The position numbers and the translations under genes are program-made. 44,404 bases of DNA, taken from an uncultured Lachnospiraceae bacterium. GTDB lineage: Bacteria > Bacillota > Clostridia > Lachnospirales > Lachnospiraceae. The DNA lies in the NCBI GenBank assembly GCA_910585715.1, contig CAJUEX010000026.1:1-44404 (forward strand), written 5' to 3'. Each line of letters opens with the position of its first letter. Position 1 is the first letter of the stretch. Below are positions 8,830 through 16,625 of this stretch, in pieces. The notes beneath the pieces were generated by a model. That model was not told the origin of the DNA. It was given only the letters and a program-made list of their open reading frames with translations, and searched no databases.

Positions 8830-9077
8830 TGTGTATTGAAAGACCCCGTTTGGACAAGCCTGCCGAGGGGGGGGAGAGGGTGCTTGGATAGGCGAAACTT
8901 TTTTACTCCCTTTTAGGAAAAGTGTTCCTATTACATGTGGTTATTGAATATACAATATACAATCACTGAACTGTTTTACGGCTAATCCAATGTAATGCTT
9001 ACAGCCTTAAAATGCGGCGGGCAGGGATATTTTCTTACTCTCCGTATTTTTTGATTTGCAAAGGGGTTAAAGCAGGT

Positions 9078-9125
9078 TTGACTTTTTGAACAGCGTTCAG
9101 TATAATGTATTTTAAACATTGTTCA
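9078..9125 (+). promoter_or_regulatory. Promoter of the tetR cassette with two operator-like palindromes
   Basis: TTGACT (9078-9083) and TATAAT (9101-9106) are separated by exactly 17 bases. The palindrome TGAACAGCGTTCA (9087-9099) fills the spacer. A second copy with one changed arm base, TAAACATTGTTCA (9113-9125), lies at the expected transcript start, 26 bp downstream. This is the typical layout for autorepression by the TetR protein encoded directly downstream. Confidence 0.8.
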
Positions 9126-9139
9126 GGAGGTGTGTGTAT

Positions 9140-9715
9140 ATGGATAACAAAGAAACAATCATACAGACAACGATTGCACTCATCGAGGAAAAAGGCGAAG
9201 ATTTAGAGGCAATCACCGTCCGTGAAATATCGAAAAAGGCATGCGTTGGGTTAGGTCTTGTGAATTATCATTTTGGGAACAAAGATAAACTTATTGAACT
9301 ATGCGTTGAGCGTATCATAAATAAAATTGTTGAGCAATTTCAGGGTATTCGGGAAAAAACAGAGGGGCTTACGCCTTTTGAAAAATTAGAGTATCTGGGC
9401 AATATGACTTTTGATTTTCTGTTCGAGCATTATGCAGTTTCCAGGATTTCAGTTCTTACCGATATGAAAAATCCGAAAATAGACGACAACACTCACAGAA
9501 CTTACGCTGCATATCTTCCTCTTGTGGCTGCCTGCCGCCCCGATTGGGATGAAGATACTGTAAAAAGAAAGACTTTTTGCTTGATTTCCGTTATGCAGCA
9601 GGCTTTTCTCCGGTATGAAACCACATCAAGGATACTTGATATTGATTTGAGTCAAAAAGAAAACCGCAGGGCGTGGCACACACAAATTTTACACGATATT
9701 TTGGAGGTATCATGA
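9140..9715 (+). CDS. TetR/AcrR family transcriptional regulator
   Basis: A 191-residue one-component repressor. The N-terminal helix-turn-helix is clear: TVREISKKACVGLGLVNYHF followed by GNKDKLIELCV, about residues 25-60. The C-terminal ligand domain is divergent, so the inducer is unknown. The ATG at 9140 is chosen because AGGAGG (9125-9130) lies nine bases upstream; an in-frame TTG at 9119 would put the ribosome site inside the gene. Its stop overlaps the start of the next gene (ATGA), so the two are translationally coupled. It probably represses its own promoter. Confidence 0.9.
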   Translation: MDNKETIIQTTIALIEEKGEDLEAITVREISKKACVGLGLVNYHFGNKDKLIELCVERIINKIVEQFQGIREKTEGLTPFEKLEYLGNMTFDFLFEHYAVSRISVLTDMKNPKIDDNTHRTYAAYLPLVAACRPDWDEDTVKRKTFCLISVMQQAFLRYETTSRILDIDLSQKENRRAWHTQILHDILEVS

Positions 9716-10431
9716 TGAACATAACGGTTATAAACGGAACAGAAAAACACGGTGTAACCTATCGGTTAAAAGAAATGTTTTTAACCGCCTTCAGGGATAA
9801 TGCAAACATTACGGAATATTATCTTCCAAAAGATTGTCCCAATTTCTGCAATGGCTGTGTAAACTGTATTATAAAAGGCGAAAGTACCTGCAAAGACGCA
9901 GAATACATTGAAAAAATTGACAAATCGCTCTCGGAAGCAGATTTAATTGTAATGACCTCTCCTGCATATGTGTTTCACACTACGGGAGCGATGAAAGCGT
10001 TTCTTGATCATTTTGCTTACCGCTGGCTGCCCCACCGTCCTGCTCCCGAAATGTTTGAAAAACGGGCAGTGATTATTACGCAGTGTTTAGGCGCAGGAGC
10101 AAAATCTGCGGCAAAGGATATAAAGCACAGCTTATCCTGGTGGGGAATTTCTAAAATCGGAATATTCACCGGTGCATTGATGGACGATATTATTTGGGAA
10201 AGACTTTCTGAAAAGAAGCGGGCACAACTGACAAGAAAAGTGAAAAAGCTGTCTCAGAAGTTTGCACAGATAGACTATACAAAACCCGCATGCACAAATT
10301 TGATTACAAAGATTAAGTTTTCCGTTTGCCGTTTGATGCAGCAAACACTACATAAAAATGACCCTGAATATCTCGATGGGAAGTATTGGGCAGAGCAAGG
10401 CTGGCTTGGCAAAACCAGACCGTGGAAATAA
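9715..10431 (+). CDS. Flavodoxin-like NAD(P)H-dependent oxidoreductase
   Basis: A 238-residue protein of the FMN-reductase/flavodoxin fold: beta strand MNITVINGTEKHGVTYRLKE with the phosphate loop, a cysteine-rich segment (CPNFCNGCVNC, then C nine residues on) as in clostridial iron-sulfur flavoproteins and related reductases, and LIVMTSPAYVFHTTGAMKAF for the flavin site. The tail is basic. An ATG at 9712 overlaps the tetR stop; the adjacent ATG at 9715 is better spaced from GGAGG (9703-9707). Control by the upstream TetR protein suggests a response to a reactive or quinone-like compound, which is inference. Confidence 0.82.
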   Translation: MNITVINGTEKHGVTYRLKEMFLTAFRDNANITEYYLPKDCPNFCNGCVNCIIKGESTCKDAEYIEKIDKSLSEADLIVMTSPAYVFHTTGAMKAFLDHFAYRWLPHRPAPEMFEKRAVIITQCLGAGAKSAAKDIKHSLSWWGISKIGIFTGALMDDIIWERLSEKKRAQLTRKVKKLSQKFAQIDYTKPACTNLITKIKFSVCRLMQQTLHKNDPEYLDGKYWAEQGWLGKTRPWK

Positions 10432-10557
10432 CAGGTGAAAAACATGGTAAAAATAATTTCCAAACGGTAAATCCTGATTGTTAATATGCGTTGCTTGCAG
10501 CAACGGGCAGTTCTTCATACAATGGTGGTAACAATTGAAGAAAGGAGGCTATTCCTA

Positions 10558-11070
10558 ATGCTAAACGAAAATATCAAAACAATAAGAAAATCAAAAGGAC
10601 TTTCGCAGGAGGAACTGGCTATCAAGTTAAATGTGGTGCGGCAAACAGTCTCTAAGTGGGAGAATGGATTGTCGGTTCCTGATTCTGATATGTTAATCTC
10701 TATATCAGAAGTGCTTGAAACACCTGTAAGCACTTTGCTTGGGGAAACAGTTATTGCGTCGAAAGTTGATGACTTAAAAGTGATTTCCGAAAAATTGGAG
10801 GTGATAAACCTGCAGCTTGCGCAAAGAAAGACCACAAGAAGGAAAACGCTTCATTGGCTGCTTATTGCACTATGTGCAGCCATAGTAACCATTTTTTCAG
10901 CCTTGGTCGTATTAAACAGTCCCTACTTAGGCTGGAATTATCATGACCCCGAAACCGCTGTTTTCGGTGCGGCTTTTCACGCATTTGAATATCTGTTTGT
11001 CAGATTAGCACCGATTATTTTCATAGGAGCAATCGTCGGAATATTCCTGACACGAAAACAGGAACGCTAA
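10558..11070 (+). CDS. XRE-family regulator with C-terminal membrane segments
   Basis: A 170-residue protein. Residues 1-60 are a Cro/CI helix-turn-helix (LSQEELAIKLNVVRQTVSKW, then ENGLSVPDSDML). A short linker leads to a basic stretch (RKTTRRK) and two hydrophobic helices (about residues 97-118 and 140-163), so the DNA-binding domain is tethered to the membrane. This architecture is common in Firmicutes next to membrane or resistance genes. The start is supported by AAAGGAGG at 10541-10548. It is probably the last gene of the tetR cassette, since a terminator follows. Confidence 0.85.
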   Translation: MLNENIKTIRKSKGLSQEELAIKLNVVRQTVSKWENGLSVPDSDMLISISEVLETPVSTLLGETVIASKVDDLKVISEKLEVINLQLAQRKTTRRKTLHWLLIALCAAIVTIFSALVVLNSPYLGWNYHDPETAVFGAAFHAFEYLFVRLAPIIFIGAIVGIFLTRKQER

Positions 11071-11081
11071 TCAAACTACTC

Positions 11082-11120
11082 AGACCGCCGATTATGGGTA
11101 ACGCCCCAGCGGCGGTCTTT
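11082..11120 (+). terminator. Rho-independent terminator of the tetR cassette
   Basis: AGACCGCC pairs with GGCGGTCT across a 22-nt loop and is followed by TT and a short T-rich stretch, 11 bases after the XRE gene stop. The loop is long and the T run short, so efficiency is uncertain. Confidence 0.65.
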
Positions 11121-11280
11121 CTGTGCCTATCAGTTGTCTCTGCCAACGGGCTTGTCAGTCTTTCGGAAACTTCCTTTTTCCTCTGCCGTATTTGCTCAAC
11201 AAAAGATTTACACTCCTTTCCCCCAAAAATCCCTGTTGTTTCAGCTTTCACCTTCAAAGAGTACAGCCTAAAACAAAACA

Positions 11281-11323
11281 GCGGAAGAGGGATGTGGGCG
11301 GATTGGCTGCATCCCTCTTCCGC
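11281..11323 (-). repeat. Short fold-back G (possible minimal family member)
   Basis: A perfect 14-bp inverted repeat, GCGGAAGAGGGATG and CATCCCTCTTCCGC, surrounds a 15-nt loop. On the minus strand it follows a G-rich run (GGGGGGAGAGGGGGAGGAGG, 11337-11356) and has AC before the arm and TG after it, as in elements B, E and F. It lacks the conserved core. It lies between convergent genes, so a simple terminator role is also possible. Confidence 0.5.
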
Positions 11324-11356
11324 GTACTCTCTTCCACCTCCTCCCCCTCTCCCCCC

Positions 11357-11392
11357 AACAAAAAGAAAACAGGGACTGCCATCAGCAATCCC
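11357..11392 (-). terminator. Rho-independent terminator of livJ
   Basis: On the minus strand GGGATTGC, loop of five bases, GCAGTCCC (one G-U pair) is followed by TGTTTTCTTTTTG. It lies about 40 bases beyond the livJ stop. Confidence 0.75.
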
Positions 11393-11430
11393 CATCTTCA
11401 GGTATCCCGTATTCTCTTTACAAACTACCC

Positions 11431-12699
11431 TTACATAGCTGTATAAACACCATCCACAATCTTAACAGCCTTAGGCTCCTTATTCGGCTCCCCATCTGCA
11501 GACCAACTCATTCCCGTACCTGTCAAACCGTCAATGGTAATTTCCGTCATAGCAGTCTTAAGAGCATCACAAATATCAGATGCGCTCATATCCGCTGTAA
11601 TACCAGCTTTTTCTGCTGCTGCTTTGATTGCATAAACTGCATCATAAGCATCTGCTGCAAACTGGTTTGGTGTTCCGCCATAGGTGGAATCATAAGTAGA
11701 AACAAAATTCTTTGTCAAGTCATCCTGTGCATCTGCTGCAAAAGGAGTTAAAAGCATAACGCCTTCAGCTAAAGAAGTATCAAAGTTTTCTACGGATAAA
11801 ATACCGTCAAGTCCGTCACATCCAAAAAATGTAGGTGCAAAACCAATTGTCTTTGCCTGAGCTAAAATCAGAGATGCTTCATTGTAGTAAATCGGAAGGA
11901 ATAATAATTCCGCGCCGGAATCCTTTGCCTTCTGAAGCTGTACGGTAAAGTCTTTATTGCTGTCTGCTGTAAAAGCTTCTGCTGCAACGATTTCAATATT
12001 CTGGTTTGCTGCTTCTGCTGCAAATGTTTCATAAATTCCTGATGAATAAACGGAAGAACTGTCATAAATAACAGCTACCTTGGAAGCAAGACCGTTCTCT
12101 CCAATATACTGTGCGGAAGCTTTTCCCTGGTTCGGGTCGGAAAAGCATACGCGGAATACATTTTCATTTGTGATACATTCCACTGCAGAACCGGATGGTG
12201 TCAGCTGGAAAACATTATCTGCTGCGGATTTTTCTGCAACTGCAATACATGGCGTACTTGTTACAGTTCCTACAAGCACCTGCATATTCCAGTCCTTTAA
12301 TGTATTGTAAGCGTTTACTGCCTTTTCTGCATCGGATTCATCATCCTGGAAATTCAGTTCCAGTGTCATGCCGTTTACACCGCCTGCTGCATTGATTTCA
12401 TCCACTGCAAGCTGTGCTGCATTCTTTACTGCAAGTCCGTATACTGCCGCATCGCCTGTTGTAGGCCCGATACCGCCAATCTTTAAAGTGCCCTCGCTGC
12501 CTGCTGCTGCATTATCATCAGCAGCTTCTGTCTCCGCACCCTCTGCGTCATCAGCAGTGTCTTCTGCTTCCGTTCCTTCTGCTTCACTGCCTGTTGTTTC
12601 AGTATCAGTGTTTGTTGTTTCTGCATCTGTATTGCCACAACCTGTTAAAAGCGCTGCAGACATGGCAATCACTAATGCTGTGCTAAGAAATTTTCTCAT
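11431..12699 (-). CDS. livJ: Branched-chain amino acid ABC transporter substrate-binding lipoprotein
   Basis: A 422-residue extracellular binding protein. The lipoprotein signal ends LLTGCGN, so Cys21 is lipidated. A low-complexity acidic linker rich in Thr, Glu, Ala and Asp (about residues 24-70) separates the anchor from the periplasmic-binding-protein type I domain, which begins GTLKIGGIGPTTGDAAVYG. The segments QDDESDAEKAVNAYNTL and VAVIYDSSSVYSSG are typical of the LivJ/Peripla_BP_6 family. It has its own promoter and terminator and is separated from livHMGF by the tetR cassette, though it surely serves that transporter. Confidence 0.93.
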   Translation of the reverse strand: MRKFLSTALVIAMSAALLTGCGNTDAETTNTDTETTGSEAEGTEAEDTADDAEGAETEAADDNAAAGSEGTLKIGGIGPTTGDAAVYGLAVKNAAQLAVDEINAAGGVNGMTLELNFQDDESDAEKAVNAYNTLKDWNMQVLVGTVTSTPCIAVAEKSAADNVFQLTPSGSAVECITNENVFRVCFSDPNQGKASAQYIGENGLASKVAVIYDSSSVYSSGIYETFAAEAANQNIEIVAAEAFTADSNKDFTVQLQKAKDSGAELLFLPIYYNEASLILAQAKTIGFAPTFFGCDGLDGILSVENFDTSLAEGVMLLTPFAADAQDDLTKNFVSTYDSTYGGTPNQFAADAYDAVYAIKAAAEKAGITADMSASDICDALKTAMTEITIDGLTGTGMSWSADGEPNKEPKAVKIVDGVYTAM

Positions 12700-12750
12700 A
12701 ACTACTCCTCCTTTTCCACTTTTGTGGATTTTTATTTCATTACGCTGATG

Positions 12751-12779
12751 ATAATAAAATACTTTTTCGGTTTTGTCAA
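12751..12779 (-). promoter_or_regulatory. livJ promoter
   Basis: On the minus strand TTGACA (12774-12779), a 17-base spacer and TATTAT (12751-12756) form a near-consensus housekeeping promoter about 50 bases upstream of the livJ ATG, which itself has a GGAGGAG ribosome site. Confidence 0.8.
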
Positions 12780-12817
12780 CTTTTCATTTTGCTTTTCTTT
12801 TCAACATGCACTGTCAA

Positions 12818-13411
12818 TTACTGCCATTTGGCACGAAAATTATGGTAGGACTCCCTTACCTTTTCCTGATATTCCTTTAAATTAATGTCCAGAGCCCTTA
12901 ACAGATGATACGCAAAATCCACTCCATAGCATACCATAATAACACGGCATGCCACGATTCCAATCTGGGTCGGAATGGAATCCACAGTCCTCATAAGCGC
13001 TTTATGAAGGAAGTTCACGATAATCACCGCATAAAAGCCCCATGCCACCGTACTTTCCGCACAAATCACACCTTTATAGTTTAAAGGCTTGTCACTGTAA
13101 TCCCACCAGACAGCGCCCAAAAATTTATACATAAGCTTTGCCACAAGAAATTCAAATACAGTGGCAATCAATGCTCCTACTATGTAAAGCATAAACAGGT
13201 TCCTGGACAGGGGGTGCAGAATCAAATACCCCAAAACCCCTCCAAATCCGTAAATAGGACAAATCGGACTGGAAGCAAAGCCTCTGTTGGTTAATTTCCT
13301 GTTGCACAGGGACATATAAGCAGATTCTACCAGCCATCCTAACATACTATATAATATAAAGCATTGAGTCAGGTGCAGCACATCAGTTCCTAAAATTTCT
13401 TTCGTCCACAT
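12818..13411 (-). CDS. CmpB-type putative ABC transporter permease (membrane protein)
   Basis: A 197-residue integral membrane protein with about five hydrophobic segments. It matches the ABC_trans_CmpB family in GWLVESAYMSL, NRGFASSPICPIYGFGG, WDYSDKPLNYKGVICAEST and VAWGFYAVII. Function in this family is not established despite the transporter name, and no ATPase partner is adjacent. The start is the ATG at 13411 with GAGGAG upstream; a longer frame to 13447 lacks a site. It is monocistronic, lying between livJ and the rpsU terminator. Confidence 0.8.
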   Translation of the reverse strand: MWTKEILGTDVLHLTQCFILYSMLGWLVESAYMSLCNRKLTNRGFASSPICPIYGFGGVLGYLILHPLSRNLFMLYIVGALIATVFEFLVAKLMYKFLGAVWWDYSDKPLNYKGVICAESTVAWGFYAVIIVNFLHKALMRTVDSIPTQIGIVACRVIMVCYGVDFAYHLLRALDINLKEYQEKVRESYHNFRAKWQ

Positions 13412-13488
13412 TCTATTCACTCCTCTTACTATACTTATGCAAATCAAATCATTCTAAGAATTCCGAATGAAGATGCTTTCCCTTCTGT

Positions 13489-13504
13489 ATATATGTACAT
13501 ATAT
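13489..13504. promoter_or_regulatory. 16-bp perfect palindrome
   Basis: ATATATGTACATATAT is a perfect palindrome about 78 bases upstream of the CmpB-like gene, in its probable promoter region. It could be an operator, but AT-rich palindromes also arise by chance. Confidence 0.3.
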
Positions 13505-13564
13505 CACATAATTGCATATCATAATACTTATTTGAAATTGCTTCCTGCCATTCCACAAAATGTC

Positions 13565-13604
13565 AGGAAAAAGTAAGAAAGTCCTTGGTATCTGCCAAGG
13601 ACTT
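13565..13604 (-). terminator. Rho-independent terminator of rpsU
   Basis: On the minus strand AAGTCCTTGG, six-base loop, CCAAGGACTT is a perfect 10-bp stem followed by TCTTACTTTTT, eight bases after the rpsU stop. Confidence 0.85.
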
Positions 13605-13611
13605 ACAGTTG

Positions 13612-13788
13612 CTAATTATATTTACGTTTTCTTGCTGCTTCAGATTTTTTCTTACGTTTTACGCTTGGCTTTTCGTAATGCTCTCTTTTACGAATCTCCT
13701 GTTGAATACCAGCCTTAGCACAGCTTCTTTTAAAACGGCGTAAAGCGCTATCTAAAGTCTCGTTATCTTTTACGATTACATTTGACAT
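13612..13788 (-). CDS. rpsU: 30S ribosomal protein S21
   Basis: A 58-residue basic protein read directly from the sequence. It begins MSNVIVKDNETLDSALRRFK and ends with the Lys/Arg-rich tail KPSVKRKKKSEAARKRKYN, exactly the S21 pattern. S21 joins the small ribosomal subunit late and helps base pairing of mRNA with 16S rRNA. It is preceded by an AGGTGTGG-like site, has its own promoter and terminator, and lies downstream of alaS. Confidence 0.96.
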   Translation of the reverse strand: MSNVIVKDNETLDSALRRFKRSCAKAGIQQEIRKREHYEKPSVKRKKKSEAARKRKYN

Positions 13789-13872
13789 AAATCCACACCT
13801 AACCTCCCTTCAGTCCCTTCAAGTAACACGACTGATTGGGTATATTTTTGTACACACTCATGCACAAGTAAG

Positions 13873-13900
13873 ATTATAGCATATTTTTCCTTTTCGTCAA
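13873..13900 (-). promoter_or_regulatory. rpsU promoter
   Basis: On the minus strand TTGACG (13895-13900), a 16-base spacer and TATAAT (13873-13878) preceded by TGC give a strong extended -10 promoter about 85 bases upstream of the S21 start. Confidence 0.75.
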
Positions 13901-13964
13901 CCCTTTTTTAAGAATTTCCCAAAAAGTATGCATAAAAATTGAAAAGATGTATCAGTTGAGCCCT

Positions 13965-16601
13965 TTACAACTGCCCTTCCAAGACATTGACTGCTTTAGT
14001 CAGGGCTTCTTCAATGCCAGCCGGATTCTTGCCGCCTGCCTGGGCCATATTTGGGCGTCCGCCACCTCCGCCGCCTACACAGGCTGCCACTCCCTTAATC
14101 AGATTTCCTGCATGGGCACCTTTTTCCATGGCTCCTTCCGTAGCCATAGCCACCAGGTTTACCCTGCCTTCCTTATCAGAAATCAGCAGAACTACTCCTT
14201 CGCCCAATTTTTCCTTTAACTGGTCTCCCAACTCTCTGAGACCGTTCATATCCACACCGGATACCTTTGCGGCAAGAAGCTTTACGCCCTTTACTTCCGT
14301 TACCTTATCCATAACATCTCCCAGGGCATCCTTTGCAGCCTTGCTCTTTAAGGCTTCATTTTCACTTTGAAGGGCTTTTAATTCCTTCAGCAGATGTTCT
14401 GCTTTTTCTTCCAGATTGGATGGCGAAGCCTTTAGGGTCTTTGCCACCTTTTCCAGCGTTTCTTCCAAATGGTTATAATATGCAAACACACCATTTCCGG
14501 TTAACGCTTCTATACGGCGCACTCCTGCAGCAACGCCGCTTTCGGAAATAATCTTGAAAGCGGAAATGGTTCCTGTATTTTTTACATGAGTACCGCCGCA
14601 CAGTTCTGTGGAAAAGTCGCCCATTTTTACTACCCGCACCGTATCTCCGTATTTTTCTCCGAAAAGCGCCATGGCACCGGATTTCTTTGCCTCTTCGATA
14701 GACATGATATTTGTCTCAACCGGAATGGATTCTCCGATTTTTTCATTTACGATTTTTTCCACCTGCTCAAGCTCTTCCTTTGTCATGGAGGAGAAATGGC
14801 TGAAGTCAAAACGGAGCCTTTCATCGTCCACATAAGAACCTGCCTGCTCCACATGGGTGCCAAGCACGGTCCTTAACGCTTTTTGAAGCAGATGAGTGGC
14901 GCTGTGGTTTTTACAGGTGGCGCTTCTGTTTTCCTCTGCAACGGTTAACCTTGCAGCTTCTGACACCCGAAGCATGCCTTTTGTCACTTTACCTACATGA
15001 CCCACTTTTCCGCCCAAAAGCTTGATGGTATCCTGTACTTCAAATTCGCCTTCTTCTGTGGAAATAGTGCCTTTATCCCCGTTTTGTCCGCCCATTGTGG
15101 CATAAAAAGGAGTTTCCTTCACAATGACAGTGCCAATCTGGCCTTCCGTCAGGGCTTCCGCCAGCTCCGTTTCCGTAGTCAGCACTGTGATTTCCGAACT
15201 GTGCTCTAATCGGTCATAGCCTACGAATTCCGTGGTGATTTCCGGGTCGATGGATTCATATACGGTAACGTCCGCACCCATATAATTGGTAGTCTTGCGG
15301 GCTTTTCTTGCTTTTACCTTCTGCTCCTCCATGGCTTTTTTAAAGCCCTCTTCCTCTACGGTAAAGCCCTTTTCTTCCAGAATTTCCATAGTCAGGTCAA
15401 TAGGGAAGCCATAGGTATCATACAGCTTAAATGCATCCTCACCGGAAAGCTCTTTCTTTCCCTCTTTTGCCATGGCCTCTTCCATTTCTCCGAGAATACT
15501 CAGACCCTGGTCAATTGTTTTATTGAATTTATTTTCTTCCTGAGTCAGCACATTGAAAATAAAGTCCTTCTTCTCTTCCAGCTCCTGATAGCCGTCCTTA
15601 CTTCCTTCAATGACTGTATTGCTCAATCTGGCAAGAAATTCTCCTTCAATGCCAAGAAGTCTTCCATGGCGCGCCGCCCTTCTGATAATACGGCGCAGCA
15701 CATAGCCCCTGCCTTCATTGGAAGGCATGATGCCGTCAGAAATCATAAAGGTGGCAGAACGGATATGGTCCGTTACGATACGGATGGACACATCCCATTT
15801 ATATTCCTTCCTGTATTCCTTCCCTGAAAGCTCACATACCTTCTGCCTCAGTGCCTGAATAGTGTCCACGTCAAAAATAGAATCCACATCCTGCACAACG
15901 GTAGCAAGCCGTTCCAGACCCATACCGGTATCGATATTTTTCTGTTCCAGTTCTGAATAATTCCCCTTTCCATCATTGTCAAACTGGGTAAATACATTGT
16001 TCCATACTTCGATGTAACGGTCACATTCACAACCTACTGTACAATCCGGTTTCCCGCAACCATATTTTTCGCCACGGTCATAGTAAATTTCAGAGCAGGG
16101 ACCGCATGGTCCTGAGCCATGCTCCCAGAAATTGTCTTCCTTTCCAAAACGGAAGATTCGCTCTGTTGCAATGCCGATTTCCTTATTCCAGATTTCGTAA
16201 GCCTCATCATCCTCTTCATATACGGAGGGATAAAGTCTTTCAGGGTCAATTCCCACTACTTCCGTTAAAAACTCCCAGCTCCAGGAAATTGCTTCCCGTT
16301 TAAAATAATCCCCAAAGGAAAAATTTCCCAGCATTTCAAAAAAAGTACCGTGACGGGCTGTTTTTCCAATGTTTTCAATATCTCCTGTACGAATACATTT
16401 CTGACAGGTGGTCACTCTTTTTCTGGGAGGTATCTCCTGCCCGGTAAAATATGGCTTTAAGGGAGCCATCCCCGAGTTAATCAATAATAAAGAATTATCA
16501 TTATGAGGAACCAGGGAAAAGCTTTTCATTGCCAGATGTCCCTTGCTTTCAAAAAATTCAAGAAACATTTTCCTCAGTTCATTTACACCATATGCTTTCA
16601 C
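13965..16601 (-). CDS. alaS: Alanine--tRNA ligase
   Basis: An 878-residue class II synthetase that charges tRNA-Ala. The catalytic domain starts MKAYGVNELRKMFLEFFESKGH and contains GTFFEMLGNFSFGDYFK. The editing domain has HSATHLLQKAL (zinc-binding HxxxH) and LCGGTHVKNTG. The C-Ala domain ends with a glycine run (GGGGGGRPNMAQAGG). Length is typical and all three domains are intact. A GGAGG site precedes the ATG. It lies 24 bases downstream of the chemoreceptor gene, so lipoprotein-glyS-mcp-alaS may be one transcript. No T-box leader was recognised. Confidence 0.97.
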   Translation of the reverse strand: MKAYGVNELRKMFLEFFESKGHLAMKSFSLVPHNDNSLLLINSGMAPLKPYFTGQEIPPRKRVTTCQKCIRTGDIENIGKTARHGTFFEMLGNFSFGDYFKREAISWSWEFLTEVVGIDPERLYPSVYEEDDEAYEIWNKEIGIATERIFRFGKEDNFWEHGSGPCGPCSEIYYDRGEKYGCGKPDCTVGCECDRYIEVWNNVFTQFDNDGKGNYSELEQKNIDTGMGLERLATVVQDVDSIFDVDTIQALRQKVCELSGKEYRKEYKWDVSIRIVTDHIRSATFMISDGIMPSNEGRGYVLRRIIRRAARHGRLLGIEGEFLARLSNTVIEGSKDGYQELEEKKDFIFNVLTQEENKFNKTIDQGLSILGEMEEAMAKEGKKELSGEDAFKLYDTYGFPIDLTMEILEEKGFTVEEEGFKKAMEEQKVKARKARKTTNYMGADVTVYESIDPEITTEFVGYDRLEHSSEITVLTTETELAEALTEGQIGTVIVKETPFYATMGGQNGDKGTISTEEGEFEVQDTIKLLGGKVGHVGKVTKGMLRVSEAARLTVAEENRSATCKNHSATHLLQKALRTVLGTHVEQAGSYVDDERLRFDFSHFSSMTKEELEQVEKIVNEKIGESIPVETNIMSIEEAKKSGAMALFGEKYGDTVRVVKMGDFSTELCGGTHVKNTGTISAFKIISESGVAAGVRRIEALTGNGVFAYYNHLEETLEKVAKTLKASPSNLEEKAEHLLKELKALQSENEALKSKAAKDALGDVMDKVTEVKGVKLLAAKVSGVDMNGLRELGDQLKEKLGEGVVLLISDKEGRVNLVAMATEGAMEKGAHAGNLIKGVAACVGGGGGGRPNMAQAGGKNPAGIEEALTKAVNVLEGQL

Positions 16602-16625
16602 GTTTTTTCCTCCAATTGGCAGCCA

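Noticed and set aside
8713..8916. Plus-strand frame through element B
   Set aside because: It covers the conserved repeat core and the G-rich flank; composition and lack of a ribosome site argue against a gene.
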